Below are positions 39,869-48,047 of a stretch of DNA of 64,000 bases, in pieces (the first letter of the stretch is position 1; the number at the start of each line of letters is the position of its first letter). The DNA is taken from positions 62,001-126,000 of the forward strand of contig JAHBVX010000010.1 of NCBI GenBank assembly GCA_019637295.1, read 5' to 3'. Source of the stretch: Polyangiaceae bacterium. Lineage in GTDB: Bacteria; Myxococcota_A; Polyangia; Polyangiales; Polyangiaceae. The notes under the pieces are model-generated. The model saw only the letters and a program-made list of their open reading frames with translations, did no database searches and was not told the DNA's origin. A program made the position numbers and the translations under genes.

Positions 39869-41277
39869 GACTCGGCCTCGGCAGCAAGATTGCCCGAGGC
39901 GAGCAGGTTGCGTGCTCGCTCGAGCAGCACAGCTCGCTCGTTCAGCTCGGGTGTCTCCACGACCTCCTCCAAGAGCTGGTTCAATACCACACCCAGGGGG
40001 CGTCCCGGCGCCATGCCCAGCTCCGTCATCAGGTCGCGCCCGTTGATGGCGAGGTCGCGCACCGAGAGCGCGGCCCCCGCCGCGAGGACTCGCTCGACGT
40101 GGTCCTTCAGCGCCGCCAGGCGGGCCAAGTCTTCGGTGGCATCACGCCCCTTGCCCAGTACGTCGGCACGATTCAGCGAGTACAAGTCGTCGAGCAGCTC
40201 TGGCGAGACCCGACGCACCCAGCGACGGACGGCGGCGTCGGACCACGACTCGTCGTAGCAGATCAGGTGGTGGCGAACGAGGCCTACGATCCGCGTCCGC
40301 TCCTCGTTGGAGAAGCGCAGACGACTCAGGATCGGATCGCTCATCTCTGCGCCGATGCGCTCGTGCTCGTAGAACGTGTAGTCCTTCGTCTTCTCGCTGA
40401 GCGCCCGCGAGCGCGGCTTGCCGACGTCATGCAGCAGACCCGCGACGCGCAGTATCGGGTCCGGCGGGCAATGATCGAGGCAGCTCATGGCGTGACCCCA
40501 GACGTCGAAGGCGTGGAAGCGGTTCTGCTCGCAGCCCACCGACTCGAGCAGCTCGGGAGCCGTCGCGGCCAAGAGCCCATGCTCCCGCATGACCTCGAAG
40601 GCCCGGCTCGGCAGCGCTGCCTTCATGGTCTTGAGCCACTCGTCGCGAATGCGCTCTGCGCTCACCCGCCGGTAGCTGCCGAGGGACGGCTCGATGGCGC
40701 GCGCGGTGTTCGGCTCCAGATCGACCTCCAGCGTCGCGACGAAGCGCGCGGCGCGAAGTACTCGCAGTCCGTCCTCCGCGAAGCGCTCGCTCGGCTCGCC
40801 TACGGCTCGCAGCACGTGCTGGCGCAGGTCGCTCACGCCTCCGAACGGGTCGATCAGCATGTCCTGCAAAGGGTCGAACGCCATGGCGTTGATGGTGAAG
40901 TCTCGGCGCGCGAGATCCGCCACGATGTCGTCGACGAAGAAGACCGAGTCCGGACGGCGCCCGTCCGAGTAGGTCGTCTCGCCGCGCAACGTGGTCACCT
41001 CGTAGCCGATCTTGCCCACCATCACCGTGACGGTTCCGTGCTCGATGCCGGTGGGGATCACGCGCCGGAACAGGGACTGCACTTGCTCCGGCCGTGCGTC
41101 CGTCGCGACGTCCCAGTCCCGGTCCGTAGGTGCGGGCGTGCCGCGCTGGCTGGCGAGCAGCTGGTCCCTGACGCACCCGCCCACGACCCATGCGCGAAAC
41201 CCGCCCTCCCGCAGTCGCGCGCACAGGCCGCGGACGTCTTCGGGCAGGGAGCGGGTCAGTCCGGAGGTGTCGCTCAC
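39865..41277 (-). CDS. CCA tRNA nucleotidyltransferase / poly(A) polymerase family protein with HD domain
   Basis: This 470-aa class II nucleotidyltransferase has the GGCVRD motif near residue 30, the catalytic Asp pair in DRDWDVAT near 48 and RRDFTINAMAFDP (near 118). RVLRAARFVATL follows, and a C-terminal HD phosphohydrolase domain has LLHDVGKPRS near 295. It could add CCA to tRNA 3' ends or poly(A) to RNA; these branches cannot be separated by eye. The HD domain suggests the bifunctional CCA-adding group. Start GTG at 41277 overlaps the stop of the Ser/Thr kinase (GTGA) and its stop overlaps the lipase-like gene (GTGA). Confidence 0.88.
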   Translation of the reverse strand: MSDTSGLTRSLPEDVRGLCARLREGGFRAWVVGGCVRDQLLASQRGTPAPTDRDWDVATDARPEQVQSLFRRVIPTGIEHGTVTVMVGKIGYEVTTLRGETTYSDGRRPDSVFFVDDIVADLARRDFTINAMAFDPLQDMLIDPFGGVSDLRQHVLRAVGEPSERFAEDGLRVLRAARFVATLEVDLEPNTARAIEPSLGSYRRVSAERIRDEWLKTMKAALPSRAFEVMREHGLLAATAPELLESVGCEQNRFHAFDVWGHAMSCLDHCPPDPILRVAGLLHDVGKPRSRALSEKTKDYTFYEHERIGAEMSDPILSRLRFSNEERTRIVGLVRHHLICYDESWSDAAVRRWVRRVSPELLDDLYSLNRADVLGKGRDATEDLARLAALKDHVERVLAAGAALSVRDLAINGRDLMTELGMAPGRPLGVVLNQLLEEVVETPELNERAVLLERARNLLASGNLAAEAES

Positions 41278-43034
41278 TCGCCCCAAGGATTGACGATGCT
41301 GGGGTCGCCGCCCGCGGGCTTTGGCTTGGGCTTGCCCCCCGTGCTCGGCTTCTCCGGGGGAGGCTTGGCCACGGGCTTGCCCGGCGTCCACTTGCGCACG
41401 GTCGGCTTGATCTCGGTGACTTCGAGCCGGATGGAGCGGCGTCCCTGCGTGTCGTCGATGTCGAGTGACTGGGTCGTGTAACCCTCACGCTCGATGCGAA
41501 TGGACGCCGTCTCGCCTGGCCCCAGCTCGAGTACGACGGGAACCGATCCGAGATCCTCGTCTCCGCGGAAGACCTTCGCGTCGATGGGCTCCACCGCGAG
41601 TACGACTTGCTTCTTTCCCGGCGGGGGAGGCGGCAGCTCGGCGCTGGGCGGCGGCGAGGCCGAGGCCTCCTGCGCCCCACTCGACGCCGTGCTCTCGCTG
41701 CCAGCCGCGAAGATCAGGATCACGATCAGCATCGCGGTGAGCACCCCGGCGACGCCGGCGAGCAGCGGCCACTTCGAGCGGACGCCGCCCAGCTCCAGCG
41801 GCGAGGCCGGGACGGGGGCCGGCATCCCGGCGCCCTTCTTGAAATAGTCCGCGGGGACGTTGAATCCGCCCGAGCGGTTCATCATCTCGGGCACGGCGCT
41901 CGGGATGGCGCCCGCCGTCAGCCTGTCGAGATCTTCGAGCAGCTCCTGCATGGTCTGATAACGCTGCTCTGGACGCTTCGACAGGCACTTGAGCACGATC
42001 GCCTCGAGACCCGGCGGGATCTCCTGGGGAGCCGGCACCAGCGCCCGTATGGGCACGGGCGCCTTGTACATGTGCTGGGTGAGGATGCCCATGAAGTTGT
42101 CGGCGTCGAAGGGCACCTTGCCGCTAGCCAGCTCGTACAGGATCACCCCAAAGGAGTAGATGTCACCGCGGTGATCCACCGGAGCGCCGGCCGCCTGCTC
42201 CGGAGACATGTAGTGCGGCGTTCCGAACACCGCTCCGGCGCGGGTGAGCTTGCCTTCGCCCCCGGTGGACACTTTCGCGATGCCAAAGTCGAGGATCTTG
42301 ATGAAGTCTTTGGTCTGCCCACGCTCGATCAAGAAGATGTTGTCGGGCTTGAGGTCGCGGTGAACGATGCCGGATGCGTGCGCCGCCGAGAGCCCCTCGG
42401 CCAGCTGTCTCGCCAGAACCAAGATGCGGGCGACGGGCACCGGCTGCCGCTCGTCGACCAGCTTCGTGAGCGGAATGCCGTCCAGGTACTCCATCACGAA
42501 GTAGGTCGAGCCGTCCGGAAACACGCCGAAGTCGCTGATGTCGATGATGTGCGCGTTGCCGATGGCCGACGCGGACTTCGCCTCGTTCAGGAAGCGCTCC
42601 GTGACCTCGCGGTCCCGCGCCAGGTCCGCGCGCAGCACCTTCATGGCGACCTTCTTGCCGATGATGGTGTGGCGACACTGGTAGACGACGCCCATGCCGC
42701 CCTCGCCGAGCACGGACTCGACCTTGTAGCGACCGTCGATCGTGCAGCCGATGTACGGATCCGCCTTCGGGATCACCGGCGTGCCGTCGGCTCGGGTGAT
42801 GCTGCTGATCTCGGCGTCGTGCAGCGACGCCGACGGGGTGATGGTCACGGTTCGGAGCTCGCTAGGCCCCGGCAGCTCCAGCCCGGGGCTGACCGCGGTG
42901 ACCGCCTCGGTGAACTCGCCGGACGGCCGTCCGCCGAAGACCTGGGTCGTCGCGTCCGAGCTCGGGGGCACCGACTGCTCGACGGGCCTCCGGGGCGGTG
43001 GCGGGCCGGGCTTCTTGGGCGGGTCCTCGGTCAT
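41274..43034 (-). CDS. Membrane Ser/Thr protein kinase with PEGA domain
   Basis: This 586-aa kinase has an N-terminal Pro/Ser/Thr-rich segment (1-90). The kinase domain (about 100-365) has Gly-loop LGEGGMGVVY, Lys in VAMKVL, a canonical catalytic loop HRDLKPDN near 223, DFG in LDFGIAK and FGTPHYMSPEQ. A Pro-rich linker, one membrane helix (near 425-447, LLAGVAGVLTAMLIVILIFAAG) and a C-terminal PEGA beta domain (about 485-560) follow. Unlike the other kinase in the window it keeps the catalytic-loop lysine. TTGGAG precedes the ATG at suitable spacing. It opens a three-gene operon with the CCA-type enzyme and a lipase-like lipoprotein. Confidence 0.93.
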   Translation of the reverse strand: MTEDPPKKPGPPPPRRPVEQSVPPSSDATTQVFGGRPSGEFTEAVTAVSPGLELPGPSELRTVTITPSASLHDAEISSITRADGTPVIPKADPYIGCTIDGRYKVESVLGEGGMGVVYQCRHTIIGKKVAMKVLRADLARDREVTERFLNEAKSASAIGNAHIIDISDFGVFPDGSTYFVMEYLDGIPLTKLVDERQPVPVARILVLARQLAEGLSAAHASGIVHRDLKPDNIFLIERGQTKDFIKILDFGIAKVSTGGEGKLTRAGAVFGTPHYMSPEQAAGAPVDHRGDIYSFGVILYELASGKVPFDADNFMGILTQHMYKAPVPIRALVPAPQEIPPGLEAIVLKCLSKRPEQRYQTMQELLEDLDRLTAGAIPSAVPEMMNRSGGFNVPADYFKKGAGMPAPVPASPLELGGVRSKWPLLAGVAGVLTAMLIVILIFAAGSESTASSGAQEASASPPPSAELPPPPPGKKQVVLAVEPIDAKVFRGDEDLGSVPVVLELGPGETASIRIEREGYTTQSLDIDDTQGRRSIRLEVTEIKPTVRKWTPGKPVAKPPPEKPSTGGKPKPKPAGGDPSIVNPWGE

Positions 43035-43279
43035 GCAGTAGCTCCAAGAAAATACGGAATCGCCAGCGGAACGACCAGTAATACGATGAAGCTCGCCTGG
43101 CGATCTTTCAAGCTGGCCAGGGGTTCACCCGGCCGGGGCGGAACAAGCAAGCCACGGGCCCGCCGACGCCAGCCGGAAAACGATGTAATTTCGTGGCTCA
43201 CCCGGTCAAAGGCGAGGCGTCCACCCCGCAAACGTTGCACCCTCGAGCCCCCACCGCCACGCCCCGACGTGAGCGGGAG

Positions 43280-43308
43280 TTCAACTACCCCGGGAACACT
43301 GCTACAGA
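43280..43308 (+). promoter_or_regulatory. Candidate sigma-70 promoter before the LolC/E-like gene
   Basis: TTCAAC (43280-43285) and TACAGA (43303-43308) are separated by 17 bp and end 12 bp before the ATG at 43321, implying a leaderless or near-leaderless mRNA. The 286-bp space between this gene and the divergent kinase gene (43035-43320) contains no other recognisable element. Confidence 0.4.
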
Positions 43309-43320
43309 CTCCGCCGACCC

Positions 43321-44877
43321 ATGGCCTTCCCGCTCGAGCTCGCCGTCCGGTACATGCGCTCGAAGAAGAGCGGGTTCGTCTCGGTTGGGACGGCGTTCGC
43401 CGTCATTGGCGTGGCCCTCGGGGTCGCGGCCCTGGCCACCGTGATCAGCGTCACGGGCGGCTTTCGGGCGGAGTTTCGCGAGAAGGTCCTGGGCGTCAAC
43501 GCCCACGTGTTGATCCTCAAGTATTCGAGCGACTTTCGCGAGTACCGCACGGTGATGGAGCAGATGGAGTCGGTGCCCGGCGTGGTCGGCATCGCTCCCT
43601 TCGTGATCGACCCCATGATGGTCACCCACGGCGGCAAGACGGCCACGGGCGTGCTCCTCAAGGGGGTGGATCCCGAGTTGATGCCCAAGGTGTTGGATCT
43701 GCCCCGCCATATCGTGGAGGGCGATCTCAAGGGGCTGCGGCTCGCTTCGGCCAAGCCGCCGGAGCGCCGGCGTCGCTCCGTGCTCGACGATCTGCCGGAC
43801 GAGGTCCCGCTGCCGCCGGTCACGAGCGCGGAGCCGGGCGTCAAGGCGCCGCTGCTCGAGCAGATTCAGAAATCCATCGACGAAGCCGAGGCCGCCTCCG
43901 ACGCGGGGACGCCGCCTCCCGAGGCCCCGGTCGCGGCGCCTCCGCTCGACCCGGACGCGCCCTTCGGCAACGTCGAACCCGATGGCGGCTACCAGAGTGA
44001 CCTCCCGGACGAGGATCTGCTCCCCGCAGACGTGGATCCGGATCCCTGCGCGAGCCCGGAGGCGGTCAAGCTGCTGCCGGGGATCATCGTGGGCAAGACG
44101 CTGAAAGAGAACCTCGGGCTCGAGCTCGGCTCTTGCTTGCAGGTGACCAGCCCGACCATCGGCTACGTCTACTCCAAAGGCGCGATCCGCGCGCCCGTCG
44201 CCAAGCAGTTTCGGGTGATCGCCGTGTTCGACGCCGGGTTCGATCAGTACGACTCGAAGCTCGTCTACACGGATCTGTTCGAAGCGCAGGCGTTCGGGGA
44301 CTCGGGCGACAGCGTCACCGGCATCGAGATGAAGGTGGCCAACATCGACGACGCGCGCGCCATCACCCGCTTGGTGGACGAGCAGCTGGCGGACGGCATC
44401 TATCACACCATGGACTGGGAGGAGCTGAACCACGGCCTCTTCACCGCCCTGCGCATCCAGCAAATCCTGATGAGCCTGGTCCTCGCCCTCATCATCGTGG
44501 TGGCTGCGTTTACCGTGATCGCGACGCTGATCATGGTCGTGCTCGACAAGAAGAAGGAGATCGCCGTGCTCAAGGCGATGGGAGCGACCAATAGCGCCCT
44601 ATTGAGGTCGTTCCTGTATCAGGGCGGGATCATCGGGCTGGCTGGTACGGCCATCGGGCTGGGGCTGGGCGTGTTGGTTTGTCGTGGCCTCTTGGTCTAC
44701 AGCTTCCCGCTCGATCCAAAGGTGTACTTCATCAGCAAGCTGCCGGTGCAGGTACACCCACACGAGTTCGTGATGGTTGGGCTGTTCGCGGTGCTGGTGT
44801 GCTTGATGGCCACTGTCTGGCCCGCGATGTACGCGGCGCGGCTCAGGCCTGCGGAAGCGTTTCGCGAGCAGCAGTGA
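43321..44877 (+). CDS. LolC/E-like FtsX-family permease with extended periplasmic insert
   Basis: This 518-aa protein has one N-terminal helix (about 23-45) followed by a periplasmic domain, then three helices near residues 382-408, 435-460 and 480-505. The N-terminus (ELAVRYMRSKKSGFVSV) matches LolC/LolE permeases that extract lipoproteins from the inner membrane for transfer to the outer membrane. The periplasmic domain is interrupted at about 145-250 by a Pro/Glu/Asp-rich insert (PPERRRRSV ... DAGTPPPEAPVAAPPLDP), making the protein about 100 aa longer than LolC/E. No LolD ATPase gene is adjacent; the permease would need one from elsewhere. Its last 35 bp overlap the convergent response regulator gene. 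Confidence 0.85.
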   Translation: MAFPLELAVRYMRSKKSGFVSVGTAFAVIGVALGVAALATVISVTGGFRAEFREKVLGVNAHVLILKYSSDFREYRTVMEQMESVPGVVGIAPFVIDPMMVTHGGKTATGVLLKGVDPELMPKVLDLPRHIVEGDLKGLRLASAKPPERRRRSVLDDLPDEVPLPPVTSAEPGVKAPLLEQIQKSIDEAEAASDAGTPPPEAPVAAPPLDPDAPFGNVEPDGGYQSDLPDEDLLPADVDPDPCASPEAVKLLPGIIVGKTLKENLGLELGSCLQVTSPTIGYVYSKGAIRAPVAKQFRVIAVFDAGFDQYDSKLVYTDLFEAQAFGDSGDSVTGIEMKVANIDDARAITRLVDEQLADGIYHTMDWEELNHGLFTALRIQQILMSLVLALIIVVAAFTVIATLIMVVLDKKKEIAVLKAMGATNSALLRSFLYQGGIIGLAGTAIGLGLGVLVCRGLLVYSFPLDPKVYFISKLPVQVHPHEFVMVGLFAVLVCLMATVWPAMYAARLRPAEAFREQQ

Positions 44878-45562
44878 CCGCCGTGCGGCGCAAGAGCGAC
44901 AGCAGCCGCGCGACCAACTCGGGTGCGCGGAAGGGCTTGCTGACGAAGTCGTCCGCGCCTGCCTCGAACGCCATCACCACGTCGCTGGTCGACGAGTGGC
45001 TGGTGAGGAACAAGATTGGCAGCGTGCGCCATGCCGGGTCGCGACGCAGTCGGCGGCAGAAGTCGAGCCCGTTCATCCCGGGCAGGTTCCAGTCCAAGAT
45101 CACGGCCTGCGTCGGGTTCGCGCGCAGGGTGTCGAAGGCGTCCTCCGCGCTCGACGCGGAGCGCGGCACGAAGCCCTCGCCGCGCAGCAGTTGCTCCAGC
45201 ATCTGCTGAAGCGCCTCGTCGTCGTCCACGATCAGCACGTTCGTGTTCGGCGGGACGCGCACGGCGAACGCGGGTATCCGCACGCTCGGCGGTGGGATGG
45301 TCGGCGGCTCCTGTGAGTTGGCGAACTTCCAGAGTCTGGCCCAGTCGTGGCTCGAGAACACGGCGCGCAGGCCGTCCCCGCGGTCCACGCAGCATCCGGC
45401 GACGGAGGTGGTCTCCTCGCCGACGCTGAAGGTGATCATCACCCACTCGCCGTCGCGCAGCGCGAGCAGGTCGTGTACTTCGATCTCCTGCTCGTCGCTG
45501 CCGGCCTCCAGCACCAACGCGAGCTCCTCGAAGCTATCGAACGAATACAGCACACCGCGCAC
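44843..45562 (-). CDS. Response regulator with N-terminal accessory domain
   Basis: This 239-aa protein has residues 1-95 as a small mixed-strand domain (FDSFEELALVLEAG, EVHDLLALRDGEWVMITFSVGE, GLRAVFSSHDWARLWKFA). It resembles the degenerate PilZ-type domains seen in myxobacterial regulators. After a Pro-rich hinge, residues 108-230 form a receiver domain with NVLIVDDDE, phospho-acceptor Asp in VILDWNLPG, FLTSHSS and Lys in VSKPF. Receiver domains at the C-terminus with the partner domain in front are the reverse of the usual order. It is a single-gene transcript starting at GTG 45562 and overlapping the convergent permease gene by 35 bp. Confidence 0.82.
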   Translation of the reverse strand: MRGVLYSFDSFEELALVLEAGSDEQEIEVHDLLALRDGEWVMITFSVGEETTSVAGCCVDRGDGLRAVFSSHDWARLWKFANSQEPPTIPPPSVRIPAFAVRVPPNTNVLIVDDDEALQQMLEQLLRGEGFVPRSASSAEDAFDTLRANPTQAVILDWNLPGMNGLDFCRRLRRDPAWRTLPILFLTSHSSTSDVVMAFEAGADDFVSKPFRAPELVARLLSLLRRTAVTAARETLPQA

Positions 45563-45642
45563 GAGTGGCCCGAAGCTACCTCACCGCTCGACGTTCGGCG
45601 ACACACTTGCCGCCGGAGGCCGTTTTGCCGAGCCGCGGCGGG

Positions 45643-46329
45643 TCACGGGTCGGTGCGCCGGAGCGTCCAGAGCGTGAAGAACAACGCCAGAGCCAGCAAC
45701 ATGAGGGTGGCCCCGAACTGCGGGAGCATGGCGGCAGGGCTGCCGCCGAGCAGGTTGCGGATGTGGGCGCGAGGCCAGGGCAGCGCCAGCGCGCCGGTGC
45801 CGGCGCCCAGGAGCCAGTCGCCCGCGAGCAGGGCGAGTCTGGCGCCGCCGCCGCCGCCGAAGCTGGAACCCAGCGCGAAGAGCAACGAGTAGCACGCGCC
45901 TCCGAGCGCGCCGATCCAGCTGCTCGTGAACAGGTCCCGGGCCAGCTCCGGGTCCGCAGGGAAGCGCGTGACGACGACGGCGACCGCGGCGAGCAGCGCA
46001 CCGAAGGCTGCCGCGATCGCCGTGTTCACCAGCATCAACCCGGTGCCGAGTTGGCGGCGACTGCCGCCATGGCGGGCGTGGACCCAGACCGCGTCGCGCA
46101 GGCTGCGGCTGCCGGTCGTCGCCGTCCACACCCCGTAGGCGAACACCGGCAGTACGATGCCGAGCGCGATGCCGGCCAGCGCGCGGTCCGTCGCGATCAG
46201 CGTGGCGGCACGGCGCTCCAGCAGCGAGCCGAGGAAGACGGCGCACAGCGCGCCCGCGCTCAGCGCCAGGACGCTGCGCGAGTTCATTCGCGCCAGACCC
46301 AGCCGCGCACCGTGGCTCAGTGAACTCAC
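45643..46329 (-). CDS. Membrane subunit of a degenerate ABC-type complex (B)
   Basis: This 228-aa membrane protein has about six hydrophobic helices spread over the length. Examples are VLALSAGALCAVFLGSLL, AGIALGIVLPVFAYGVWTA, TAIAAAFGALLAAVAVVV, LGGACYSLLFALGSS and ATLMLLALALFFTLWTL. The start GTG at 46329 overlaps the stop of the ATPase-like gene upstream (GTGA). Its layout resembles ABC-2 permeases, although it is short. Last gene of a four-gene operon that runs from a TPR lipoprotein through two membrane subunits separated by a catalytically dead ATPase-like protein. No substrate can be inferred. Confidence 0.68.
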   Translation of the reverse strand: MSSLSHGARLGLARMNSRSVLALSAGALCAVFLGSLLERRAATLIATDRALAGIALGIVLPVFAYGVWTATTGSRSLRDAVWVHARHGGSRRQLGTGLMLVNTAIAAAFGALLAAVAVVVTRFPADPELARDLFTSSWIGALGGACYSLLFALGSSFGGGGGARLALLAGDWLLGAGTGALALPWPRAHIRNLLGGSPAAMLPQFGATLMLLALALFFTLWTLRRTDP

Positions 46330-47327
46330 TCGGCCCGCTCCGCTGGTGTCGAGCCGGCGACCGCCGGCGTGGGAGGCTCCGGCGCGGGCACGGGGGCGGG
46401 CGCGGGTCTCGCGGCAGCGTACGCGCGCTCGTAGGCGGCGCGCCACAGGGCGGTGCTCGCCGCGCGGGCCTCGTCCAACGACGCGGGCTCGCTCTCGATG
46501 GAGAGCAGCCCTGCATCGCTGGCCTGCGCTGCGCGCAGCACCGCCATGGACAGCTCGGCGGCTGAAGGCCCGGACACCCGCAGCTGCTGGGGCCGGGCGA
46601 TGGTGTCCAGCGCGAGCCCGCTGACTGCCTCGGCGGTGGTGAGCTCACGCGCTAGCCGCTCGGGGTGCGTCGCCCGCACCAAGAGCGTAGCCTGCGAGCG
46701 GGGGGCGAGCTCGAGGGGCAAGGGCACGCCAGGTCGTCGCACGAATCGACCTCGATCCAGCAGCACGACGTCGCCGCCCAGCGCCTGCGCGTCGCGCACG
46801 CTGTCGGTGATGCACACCACGGTCGTCGTTCGCGCGCGCTCGGTGACCCGGCCCAACACCGCCGCCCGGTCGAGTCGAGCGATGGACGCCAGGGGTTCGT
46901 ACAGTACGAGGGCCTCAGGCTCGGGCAGCGCAAGCGCGAGCTCGAGCGCGACGGCGCGGCGCTCGGATGCGCGGGCGCCCAGCCCGCGTCCCGTGCGGAG
47001 TCGCTCGCGGGTTTGGGCGAGGCTCTGGGCCGAAAGCCCGTGGAGGTCTCGCCAGCGGTCGAGCAGATCGACGAGCTTGCCATCCCACGTCGGCTCCTCG
47101 GCGAGCAGCGACCCGATGCGCGCGCGCACCGCCGGGGAGTCGAACGGGGAGCGGCCGCGGAGCGTCACGCTGCCCCGACGCGGACGACTCTCGCCGGCCA
47201 GCAGCGAGGCCAGGGTCGCAGCGCCGTCCGCCGCCGTGCCGAGCACGACGGTGAGGCCGCCGTCGAGCTCCAGGCTCGCGCCCATCAGCGCCGGAGCGAA
47301 CACTCGATCGAGTCGCAGCGCGGTCAT
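46326..47327 (-). CDS. Catalytically degenerate ABC ATPase-like protein (pseudo-ATPase)
   Basis: This 333-aa protein has the overall ABC ATPase layout: N-terminal strands, a P-loop region near 30, Q-loop region near 75, helical domain, D/H-loop region and a C-terminal extension (about 210-333) ending in a Pro-rich tail. Every catalytic motif is replaced. The P-loop reads GTAADGAAT, so the Walker A Lys and Ser/Thr are Ala. The signature segment reads GARASERRA. Walker B reads LVLYEP, with Asp changed to Tyr though Glu is kept, and the switch region reads VCITDS without His. It therefore should not hydrolyse ATP. Coupled both upstream (ATGA at 47324) and downstream (GTGA at 46326) to membrane subunits, so the complex is probably expressed. 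Confidence 0.75.
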   Translation of the reverse strand: MTALRLDRVFAPALMGASLELDGGLTVVLGTAADGAATLASLLAGESRPRRGSVTLRGRSPFDSPAVRARIGSLLAEEPTWDGKLVDLLDRWRDLHGLSAQSLAQTRERLRTGRGLGARASERRAVALELALALPEPEALVLYEPLASIARLDRAAVLGRVTERARTTTVVCITDSVRDAQALGGDVVLLDRGRFVRRPGVPLPLELAPRSQATLLVRATHPERLARELTTAEAVSGLALDTIARPQQLRVSGPSAAELSMAVLRAAQASDAGLLSIESEPASLDEARAASTALWRAAYERAYAAARPAPAPVPAPEPPTPAVAGSTPAERAE

Positions 47328-48016
47328 CCAAGCCGCCTTCCTAGCGCGACAGCGTGCTCCAGTGCGGCCGACAACACCGCAGGGAGGCTGGGGAGCTGGG
47401 GGAACACCTGCGCGAGCAGCGCCGGCAGGAACACGACCGCCATCAGCAGCAGCCGGGGATGAGCGTTACTGAGCGAGCGGGTGAGGGCCACGAGCAACAC
47501 GCTGCTGGCGGCGAGCAGACCCAGGTAGATCGTGCAGCCAGCGCCGATCGCCAGCTGCGCGAGCGCTGCGCGAACCGAGCGGGCGTGGGCGAGGGTCGCC
47601 GCGGTGAGCAGCAGCGCCCACGGCCACAGGGAGAAGAAGACGCGGCGGCCGGTCGCCAGCCAGCGGGCTCGCTCCAGAGCGCGAGCGGAGAACCCGCGCC
47701 AGCGTGCCAGCTGGGCAATCGCATCGTCGTCCGCGGAGGGCGCGCTCGTGGCGCTCAGGATCAGCGCGCCCGCGCCCAGCCAAGAGAGCCAGCCCAGCGT
47801 GCTCCGCAGGGTCGCGTCGGTGGCGGCGAGGTTGTCGCTGCTGGCACCCAGCCCGACGAGCAGCGTGGCACCCAGACCGATGAGCCACACGAGCACCGTC
47901 CCGAGCTGGGCCGTCAGCCGGCCCCTGAGCCGCTGCTCCGCGAGGCCGACGAGCGCGGCGGCGCGGGCCCGCGTGTGCGGGGGAGGGGGTGCAGGTGACG
48001 TGCTGGCGGGAGGCAA
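47324..48016 (-). CDS. Membrane subunit of a degenerate ABC-type complex (A)
   Basis: This protein of about 230 aa has five to six hydrophobic segments (TVLVWLIGLGATLLVGLG, LSWLGAGALILSATSA, FFSLWPWALLLTAATLA, LAIGAGCTIYLGLLAASSVLLVAL, PRLLLMAVVFLPALLAQVF). The start is not firm: the TTG at 48016 is the only in-frame candidate downstream of the TPR gene's stop that keeps all helices; longer versions would run into that gene. The stop overlaps the pseudo-ATPase start (ATGA). The pair of membrane proteins flanking an ATPase-like gene suggests a heterodimeric ABC-2-like core. Confidence 0.6.
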   Translation of the reverse strand: MPPASTSPAPPPPHTRARAAALVGLAEQRLRGRLTAQLGTVLVWLIGLGATLLVGLGASSDNLAATDATLRSTLGWLSWLGAGALILSATSAPSADDDAIAQLARWRGFSARALERARWLATGRRVFFSLWPWALLLTAATLAHARSVRAALAQLAIGAGCTIYLGLLAASSVLLVALTRSLSNAHPRLLLMAVVFLPALLAQVFPQLPSLPAVLSAALEHAVALGRRLG

Positions 48017-48047
48017 GCGGCTGGCAGCATAGCCCGGGACCGGCGCC

